In this document: positions 57,047-64,000 of the stretch, one piece after another | Layout of the letters: every line of letters starts with the position of its first letter | How positions within the stretch are numbered: the first letter of the stretch is position 1 | NCBI GenBank assembly: GCA_038496445.1 | Contig: JALMLS010000228.1 | Coordinates: 372,001-436,000, forward strand | Direction: 5' to 3' | Source: Trichosphaerium sp. ATCC 40318 | Taxonomy: Eukaryota; Discosea; Flabellinia; Trichosidae | DNA length: 64,000 nucleotides | Translations under genes and position numbers: made by a program | The notes under the pieces: model-generated | Seen by the model: the letters and a program-made list of their open reading frames with translations, nothing else | What the model was told of the DNA's origin: nothing | Databases searched by the model: none

Positions 57047-59924
57047 AGAGGCCTTTGTTTCGTGGCCTGAAGCGCTTGGCCGCTACACTGACCATTCTAC
57101 ATGAGTGGTATGTAACTTTGGAACGTTTTTTGTTATATCTGTGTTTAAGCGCTTATTATAAACGTAGTAAACAAAAAATCGGCATTCTTTAAGAGGTTTG
57201 TACAGTTGTTAACCGAGCTCGCCAAAGAAGATGAGCCAAGCGTACGACTGCTTGGTAAGTGCATGGGCTACCCTAGAGGGGCTATAAAAACTATTATAAA
57301 AAAAATCGCAGGTCACAAGGAAACAAGTACGCTTTTAACCTACTTTTACGCCCAATTACAGTTTTTTACGCCGTTTTAACAACCGTTCAAGTCTCGTTAA
57401 AATTATCTGTTTTTATGAATTTTTTTTGAACACTTGAATCTTCGCACTTTTTCTCATCATTTCATAGCAACTCTTCTTGCAACATCTGTTAGTAAGTTGC
57501 GGAAGGTGGCAAAAGAAAGCGGGTATTATCAAAGTGCTCCAAACAAAGCAGGGTGGATTTGGGAGATACTAACAAGGAAGTTTCCACGTACGTATTTTCA
57601 AGCACGTTTAAATAATTTCATTGTCGCCTATCACGTGATTATATTGTCACCAAATACATTGCAAACTTACTGATATTTACAGTCATCCCAACAGACAAAC
57701 AGAAATCCGCACAGGATTCCACGACTCAGAGCCAGCGTACAGCAGAGGCAGTAAGGCTTAAGCGTGGTCATAGCGATCTGGAAGGTCCTGGGGCTGTGGC
57801 AATTAATGATCCAAATGCTGCTGAAATATGTGGGTATTCCAGGGATACATTGAAGGCTATGATTGCAGAACAAATGGAATCTGCGAAAAAGAATGAACGA
57901 GAAATTATTAAAAAGGAGCTTAAAAAGGAGTTAAAAGAGGAAGTAGCGCAAATGATAGTTGTAGAGATGAATAACAATTATCTATTGACAAGATATACCG
58001 TCCGTTGGGGTGATTTTTCATCAATAGCAATAATAGGTACATTAGAAAACGGTTTACATTGCTTTTTGTGTTTTATCAATTGACATTGAATAGCGTATTC
58101 TGTGTGCTTGAAACAAGCAGGTAAAAACAAAAACGCTAATGTTGTCAAAGACAAAGCACCTTGGCTTGAAGAAATGGGAGCCGAGGGCAAAATTGTATTT
58201 GTTGACAAATCATGTGATGCCCTCAATTATGATTTGGTCAATTTAAAATTAAAAGAGGCAGCAGAGGAAGAAGGTATTGAGTTCAAACGAGATACCAAAG
58301 AAAAAATTCTGAACAGGCATCTCTACAAACAAATAGTAGACTTCCAGATGCCTCATTTAAGGTGTATCGATTCTCATGATAAACTCTCATTCGGTGGGTA
58401 TGGTATCCCGAGAAAGCACCGCCCAGACTTGATATTTACAGCTAATCTGGAAGATATAAGTGCAGTGAATCCAGATAAACTGCAAATTGTTGCTACATGG
58501 GAGGTAAAGGCCGAGAAATTGACAGATTCTCACAAAGGTCAGCTGATGTACGTGGCAATTTAAGAAAACAAAGCTTGCCCAAATATCCATTGTACAATTA
58601 ACTTGTTTTCAGGTGCTCTCTTGCTGCACTGATGGCTCTACAAAGTCCCCGAGAATGGATGATGGGTATATTGTCAAATACAGAGAAGGTCATGTTCATT
58701 CGGCTGATATGGCATGGACAAGATTGCCGCTATCACTACTCTTATGAGTTGACTAAAGAGTACTCTATAAGCAGCCCAAATGATACAGGTTCAAAGCTGT
58801 TGAGTGCATTTTTAAGCAAAACACCAAAGGATCTTGGATGGTACTTCCCTACATTCTTCGTCAATAATATCCAATGTACCCCAAGACGTCAGTTGGGAAC
58901 TGGTAGAACTGCTTCTGTATATCGTGTATTAGTTAACAACACAAATATGGCTGTGAAAGTGTTTAACCATAACTACATGCCCTATGCAGCTATCGAGAAA
59001 AAAAACTTAACACGCTTCTCTGACCAAGATATACCTGGCATGCCTAAGTTTGTACGTTTTACCAATATTGTTGTGTTAGTGTACTTATTCCAAGTAGATA
59101 ACTGATGGTGAAACTGATCAAGGGTTGCCTTACATTGTAACTACTCCTGTTTGCGATCGCATAAGATCAAGTGGTGAATGTCCAGACTTAGGAGTAATCG
59201 TTAAACTGCTTAAGACAATTCATAACAAAGGAATAGTACACAGGTAAGTAATCTTTTTTTGAAATCAATCTAATTGTTTTCTTGTTTTAGAGATATTAGT
59301 GACAGTAACATAATGCGTATAGATTCAATGCCGTACCTCATTGATTGGGGTACTGCTGCAGATTCTAACGTGGTACTACCATACTCTGGTACTCAAATGT
59401 TTGCTAGCAGGGATGTGCTACTTTGTCATGCTGATAACAAACCTGTTACGTATGAACCAAAACATGACTTGATATCTTTGGTTCATGTGTTTATCCGATT
59501 CCACATCCGAGACAAGGATCTTTTTACACTTCGGCAATTCTATAGTGCTATAGTATGGAAAAAGCCCGAAGAAAATGATGAGAAAGAGGGGAATGAAAGC
59601 AGAGATGTAGAAGATGATGAAAATAAGATTCAGAGTGTAGGACCAGGCAACGATAAAAAACTGACTGAAGAAAGTGAGATTCAGAGCACGGGACGAACCA
59701 ATGATAAAAAAATACCTTGGAAGCCATGTTTAGAGCAAACGGCATTTCAGAACTTTCTTAAAGGTTGGACCATGTTTGAAAAAGATCCAGAGTTTAAACC
59801 AGCCATCACGTGTGCGCTCAACCTTGACTATATTGGTCTTGAGAAGTTTTTCAACCGGAAAATACACCGCTACAATTGGGATTCCATGGAGATTGATACT
59901 GACTTAGATGTACCCAAGTGCTAG
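57047..59924 (+). CDS. CR (Crinkler)-type REase + protein kinase effector-like protein
   Basis: The first readable exon (57047-57115) begins after a TAG acceptor, so the start codon is not identified. Two helical N-terminal blocks (LLTELAKEDEPSVRLLGKCM; SKLRKVAKESGYYQSAPNK) precede an acidic/basic coiled coil (EIIKKELKKELKEEVAQM). A PD-(D/E)xK-like nuclease block follows, with RPDLIFTANL and ATWEVKAE. The kinase domain has a Gly loop (QLGTGRTASVYRV), AVKVF, HRDISDSNIM and DWG in place of DFG, resembling FunK1-type kinases. It ends at TAG 59924. Nuclease-plus-kinase is a known Crinkler-RHS (CR) architecture in oomycetes, chytrids and mucoromycetes. A long Asp/Glu-rich insert with two similar KIQSVGPGNDKK / EIQSTGRTNDKK stretches lies in the C-lobe. 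Confidence 0.8.
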
Positions 59925-60407
59925 TTTCTTGTATCACAAACTGCTGTATTAACCTGAATAAATCTTTGTCAGATAAATCTACCGTACTTATCAGTTTGAA
60001 AACAACGCTGCAGTTTGATAGTATGTACTTCGAAGTAACTTAGGTGATAGTCGTTCACTAAACAATTAAAAGCAGTCGTATTCTTCGGTTAAAGGATGTA
60101 CACAGCATTATCTGTAGTACTTTTTTTTCTGCTCGAAACAAGTTGGCTTATAACTACTTTTGGACTACACACGTGTTCAAAAATCCAGAAGTTGTTGGTA
60201 AATAAAATTATGTTTTCTTTCAAATACAGGCTCAACTTCTTCAGTTGGTGTTATAACAAAGTGACTTTATTTAAGACATCATAAACTTTTTAAGGTGATT
60301 TATCTTCCTTCAAGTTTTTATTATAATGCCACAGCCCATATGCCTGGCACACATCTGTAGCCCTTTAAAATGTCAAAAACTCGCGTACAGAAGTCAAAAA
60401 AAGGTTC
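59925..60407. other. Intergenic region
   Basis: No supported gene. A frame around 60096-60284 has no introns, hydrophobic starts and Cys but no family; probably chance. Contains GTTCACGTG-like ACACGTGTTC near 60170 and AATAAA near 59955. Confidence 0.4.
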
Positions 60408-61043
60408 TTACTCTAGTTTTTTGCCATAGAATTGTGTAAAGTCTTTTAGTTTAGCGCCTGTCAGACATTCTTTGATATATCTTTGGACAGTCTTACTATT
60501 TGTTCCAGTTAGGTACACAATCTGATGAGGTGCTATGCCAGCATTGTACATCCCAAGGACAGTATTGACTTTGCCTACGAAAAAAAAAAAAGCATAAGAA
60601 TAAAGATTAAGTGAATAAATGTCAATACCTTTTTTAATTTCTTTTGGGAAAGTCAAATAACGATAATTACGAGAGATATAATTTTCTTGACCCTTTCTAT
60701 GCTTTTTCAAAGCTAAGCCAACGCTGTAGAATATTTTATAAGCATGTAGCATCATGAAAACAAAAAAACAAAAAAAACCAGAAAATCCTTTTTTGCCAAA
60801 GCACGTGGTAGCGTAATCTTTCGTCATTCATTGTACAGATAAATTAATTACGTACCGCATACTGGTGTATATCTTTCGAAAGTTAACATCAGTACACTCA
60901 CCAAGGTAAAGCTTCGATTTTTCAAATACATCCATATCAAACCCTCGTAGAAACTCTGGTATTGAGCTTACACTTGTGCGACGTAAAATCTCATCAACTG
61001 ATAAGCAACAACCATTAGTTATAGCACTAGTGTCTAATCTTTG
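60408..61043 (-). CDS. Hypothetical protein with C-terminal helix-turn-helix
   Basis: Exons read leftward. CCLSVDEILRRTSVSSIPEF, RGFDMDVFEKSKLYL, ALKKHRKGQENYISRNYRYL and TFPKEIKKG are followed by VNTVLGMYNAGIAPHQIVYL with GTNSKTVQRYIKECL, ending KDFTQFYGKKLE at TAG/TAA 60408. The last exon has the spacing of a resolvase/transposase-type helix-turn-helix (helix, NAGI turn, then TNSKTVQRYI recognition-like helix). A DNA-binding role is inferred. I could not fix the start; an exon further right is likely. Intron at 60570-60640 has a long A/T run. Confidence 0.5.
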
Positions 61044-61110
61044 TATTGTTCTAGAACGAGATTAGGCTATTAATAACGCAACAAAGGAAAACGAGTCGAA
61101 AACATGTCAG

Positions 61111-61414
61111 CGCTGAAATTGCAAACCGTACCGAATAAGGATGCCTCCAAAACCTTCCTAAGACGATCAAAACATTACTTATTATCTTTAATGTATTCTA
61201 CGTACACCTGGTTCACCAAACGTAATGTCAAGACCCTTGTAATTGCCTGTGAAACGTCAAAAAATAAAAAGAATAAATACAGAAATAAAAACAAAGTGAC
61301 AAAATTGTCACGTGCCTGAGCGTAGCTGGCCGTTCGTCTTATGAAAATACCATTTACAACATTGTTGTTGATCCTTATCTGAGTGTGTTGTCCAATCTGG
61401 GTGAGAACCGCCAT
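61111..61414 (-). CDS. Possible small protein gene, three exons (low confidence)
   Basis: ATG 61414 gives MAVLTQIGQHTQIRINNNV and GIFIRRTASYAQ. Candidate introns (GCACGTGAC...CACAG, then GTGTACG...CTTAG) splice to AITRVLTLRLVNQ and EGFGGILIRYGLQFQR, ending TGA at about 61111. About 63 residues, mostly beta-strand-like. The first intron would start GC rather than GT, which weakens the model. Unspliced, the frame also stays open to 61175. No family recognised. Confidence 0.35.
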
Positions 61415-61431
61415 TGTAATAAAACTCTATT

Positions 61432-61614
61432 TCACAAATTCTGTACGGCGCATTGTTTACGTATAGCGCCTTTTGCGATCATTAGTATATCATTTGGATA
61501 GTTTATAACGTATTGTACGTAATTATTGAGGATTTGGTTGGCTATCTTGTCAAATACTAGCGAACGTAAGTATTTACCAATAGACGCGCGTACGTGGAGC
61601 AAAATCAGTGTCAT
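61432..61614 (-). CDS. Possible small ORF (low confidence)
   Basis: 60 codons from ATG 61614 (MTLILLHVRASIGKYLRSL, FDKIANQILNNYVQYVIN) to TAG 61432. It has an amphipathic/hydrophobic character. A GTACGC donor-like site lies inside the frame, so splicing could change the product. No family recognised. Confidence 0.25.
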   Translation of the reverse strand: MTLILLHVRASIGKYLRSLVFDKIANQILNNYVQYVINYPNDILMIAKGAIRKQCAVQNL

Positions 61615-61698
61615 TAGAGTAATCTGACGGCGAGAATGTTAACAGCTCTTTCAAATCGAGTCTAGCTCCTCGTTATTATAGTTGGTAGAAGTAAAGAA

Positions 61699-62302
61699 TC
61701 AGTACGTTGGTTGTTTAACCGCCAATTTACGTTTCTTTTTAGCTGGCCCTGTATTAGCACTATCAGGTTGTTTACGCTTTGGAGACTTGAAAAACTTATC
61801 TAGCGTGAGCATACTAGGAATATTTTTTAATGTGAATAGAATTTGGCCAGCAAATTCTTCCAATATAAACAATTCAACAAACTGCTCTTGTGGAATGTTC
61901 AACGAAGTGTCATCTATTATGCCTTTGGCTCAGCCTTTTACTCCTTAAACTACCTACAGAAAAAGTACTTGTTCATACTTTTCAAGGCTTGAACGAGATT
62001 CCTTGTGCCTTGCTATTTAGTCATTGAGTGCACTTAACTTGTAACGACATCGGTGTACGTACCTCTTCAAAGATGGAGTTTGCGCGAGAAATGACAGCAG
62101 CCTCTTCACTTCCAGCGTTGGGTGCTAAATTCAGGGTCAGTGTTGCGCCTGTTGACACAAGTTGTGCACCAGGGGCACTACCAACTCCACCTGGGTTTAA
62201 ACACGATGGTACATGCGTAGTGACGAAGCTTGTAAACGGTACAGCGCAAAAGCGGCAATTGAGTTCGTTTCTTGAAAGCTCATAAACAAGCACTACCAAC
62301 AC
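61699..62302 (-). CDS. Nuclear protein with CCHC zinc-finger-like motif and PIP-like tail
   Basis: The rightmost readable exon (to 62302 in frame; no ATG, so a further 5' exon is expected) contains C-x2-C-x10-H-x3-C (CRFCAVPFTSFVTTHVPSC), close to UBZ-type zinc fingers. It continues through NSIFEE to a GTACGT donor. The next exon gives ARHKESRSSLEKYEQVLF. The last gives DDTSLNIPQEQFVELFILEE, then SMLTLDKFFKSPKRK and an NLS, AKKKRKLAVKQPTY, before TAA. MLTLDKFF resembles a PCNA-interacting PIP box, which normally begins with Gln. Zinc finger, PIP-like motif and NLS together suggest a DNA repair or replication-fork role; no named family is claimed. Confidence 0.55.
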
Positions 62303-62345
62303 GTTTGTTTACGCACGTAGTTGTCATTACGAACCCCAACTGTCG

Positions 62346-62585
62346 CTAGTTTAAAAAATTTTCAAAAGTATGCTCTACAAAAACATAATGCTCACAAATC
62401 TCTCTTAATGCAGGTGCACGCGTTCGCGAATACAATTTTATTAAATTAAAGATAGAGGGGAAGAACGCTTCAGTGCTCATTAGTACGCTTTCTGTACTAC
62501 CCATTATATCTGACAAACAACCCAGGCGAACATGAGTGGTCGACGTCGTATCGTGACAAGTGTCAAAATCTTCCGTTGATACCAA
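62346..62585 (-). CDS. Possible 5' exon or small gene (low confidence)
   Basis: 79 codons from ATG 62585 (MVSTEDFDTCHDTTSTTHVR, GSTESVLMSTEAFFPSIFN) ending REICEHYVFVEHTFENFLN. It lies just upstream of, and on the same strand as, the CCHC protein at 61699-62302, which lacks its own ATG, so this may be its first exon. A GTAGAG donor near 62370 is compatible, but the acceptor phase is not settled. Confidence 0.35.
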   Translation of the reverse strand: MVSTEDFDTCHDTTSTTHVRLGCLSDIMGSTESVLMSTEAFFPSIFNLIKLYSRTRAPALREICEHYVFVEHTFENFLN

Positions 62586-62649
62586 AAGTTCGCGCTCTTT
62601 TTTCTTCCTTTCGTGTTTTTTTTAAAGTTCTTCTAACGTTTTTAAAAAG

Positions 62650-64000
62650 GTGACTTCGTCTCGGCCAGTTGAACATAGTTCAAGATATGTAAAGTACCTA
62701 TCAGGTTACTTTGGACCAACAGATTGGTTGTCACCTTGTAGTCAAGGAAAAGCAGGACTTAAGAGTACGTTGATCTCCTTTAAAGTGACAAGCTATTTAC
62801 TAATTTTGACCCAAAGGCGTTATCGAATCTCAGACAGTTCCTGAGATTCCTGAGCTTAATGAACATATGGAAATGTATAATGCAATATCCGAGTACGAAT
62901 AGAGTATGAATGCATAGACAAGTTGATCACGTGCATAGACATTTCAAAAACAAAAAAGCAAATGGCTTTGAACTTAAAGGTACGCGTATACTAGCGTCTT
63001 TTATTGTACAAGTCAAACTAATAATATAATAGCTTATATTGGTAATATGCGCATATGTTATCACATAGACGGTGGATGTAATTCGCAAGTTGAGGAGCAA
63101 TCAGCTATTGGTGTACGTAGATTTTGATTTCTAATATGTTTCAGTAACAGTGAGTGTAAGGCATTCCACTTCACACCAGTACCAAAAGCAAGGAAAGAAG
63201 TGAGTATTAAAAGTACGCAAAGTCTTAATGATGAGCGTAGTGACTAACATAAAAAGCTGATAAGGGAGTGCTCACATTCGTGACTAAATCTGGTGCTTGG
63301 ATGCTTGTTGGTCCAGATGCACAAATAATCGTAGGCGGTTTTTGATTTGGTTTTTTGTCTCCTTCCACGTGTACTTACGCAGAAAATAGTATCATTCTAT
63401 TAAAATATTAGGAGTATCTCTTGAGAACTCTAAGCATATATCTCATTATACAATGGTCTTTAGAACACAATCTAAACTTGGAAAGGTAAAGTAGCTAATT
63501 CCTCATTGTGGAATCTATTCTGACTTCTCTTTAGTATCTTATGCATTCAAGTGCTTGTCAACGTTCCCGAGAAGAAAAAAAGCTACTTAATGAATTCCGT
63601 AATGGCTCTACAAAAGATCGCACATATGAAGAACTTAAAACAAGAAGGCAAAATGGTACTCTTTTTTGACAGTGTACCATTTTTTTAAACAACATATTCT
63701 AGGACCACAACTTTACTACGATCCCAACGTTTTATTGCATAGGCTCAATAAACATATGATTATATCTGGGCCTATGTCGAGTACGCGAAGAGTAGAATTT
63801 AAGGAAGGTCAGAGATTTGTAAACGATAGAAATGCGCTTGTTGCAATGGGATTTCTTGTGAACCATATGTGTACGTCACAATGTTGCTATACACTGTTTA
63901 TTACTACTCAATAGTAGCTTTTTATTGTGTGAATATTCTTGAGCTAATAGTTAATTCCTACAGCAATGTTTCATGGACCTTCAAGTTCGTACGTTTTTCT
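62650..64000 (+). CDS. Partial unknown gene running off the right edge
   Basis: Several short exon-like frames in plus orientation are separated by GTACGT/TAG-type introns. They read SSRPVEHSSRYVKYLSGYFG with DWLSPCSQGKAGLK, then VLTFVTKSGAWMLVGPDAQI. Next are SLENSKHISHYTMVFRTQSK, REEKKLLNEFRNGSTKDRTY, GPQLYYDPNVLLHRLNKHMI with RRVEFKEGQRFVNDRNALVA, and AMFHGPSSSYV at the edge. Exons join plausibly but I cannot fix each edge or the start. No domain recognised. A CACGTG lies in the intron near 62927 and another near 63366. Confidence 0.45.

Noticed and set aside
60096-60284. Small hydrophobic/Cys-containing frame
   Set aside because: No introns, no similarity, low-complexity hydrophobic start; likely chance in AT-rich DNA.
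1-64000. tRNA, rRNA, CRISPR, insertion sequences
   Set aside because: No cloverleaf with a T-loop GGTTCGAA core, no direct-repeat/spacer array, and no transposase frame with terminal repeats were visible by eye.

Overview
The window is nuclear DNA of a compact, AT-rich, intron-rich eukaryote. Almost every multi-exon gene splits into exons of about 40-250 nt separated by introns of roughly 45-60 nt. These introns very often start GTACGT, GTAAGT or GTATGT and end TAG, CAG or AAG. Clear orthologues are eukaryotic: cyclin C, MAD2, NHP2, SUB1/PC4, a ferlin, an SLC26 permease, a torsin-like AAA+ ATPase, a ubiquitin and an actin relative. The ferlin and torsin argue against a typical fungus. The CR-type nuclease-kinase protein, STAND NTPase, MORN-type repeat proteins and mucin-like secreted proteins suggest a free-living or parasitic protist, but I cannot place it further. 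I see no bacterial-style operon, CRISPR array, rRNA or confident tRNA.

Layout. 0-14 kb: a partial unknown gene, a secreted sedolisin protease, a NACHT-type STAND ATPase with a poly-Gln/Arg tract (minus), cyclin C (minus) divergent from MAD2 (plus), a secreted CPVL-like serine carboxypeptidase, and a MORN-variant repeat protein (minus). 14-22 kb: a gene-poor stretch, a small beta-rich possible cytolysin/lectin, an SLC26 sulfate permease, an NTF2-like protein, a broken MORN-variant relic and SUB1/PC4. 22-30 kb: NHP2 (minus) divergent from a large ferlin, a small basic protein and a 76-residue ubiquitin whose tail ends Ser-Gly. 30-33 kb: an F-box protein fused to an SNF2-type ATPase with a ruined Walker A motif. 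33-46 kb: three secreted-protein genes in a row (metalloprotease-mucin-VWD protein, internally duplicated Cys-rich protein, FG-GAP propeller protein). A near-perfect foldback repeat and a decayed fragment of the FG-GAP gene lie between the second and third. 46-54 kb: a divergent actin-like protein, an unknown single-exon gene, a zinc-ribbon/vWA/RS-tail protein (minus) and a torsin-like ATPase with signal peptide (minus). 54-60 kb: an odd G-poor stretch, a coiled-coil protein and a REase-plus-kinase protein of the Crinkler (CR) type. 60-64 kb: small nuclear or hypothetical genes and a partial gene leaving the window.

Neighbouring genes do not form a pathway. Exceptions are likely shared promoters (cyclin C/MAD2 and NHP2/ferlin) and the secreted-protein neighbourhood at 33-45 kb. 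Spliced products were assembled by eye, so individual exon edges are approximate except where stated. The palindrome CACGTG recurs about fifty times, mostly in introns and intergenic DNA, far above a composition-based expectation.
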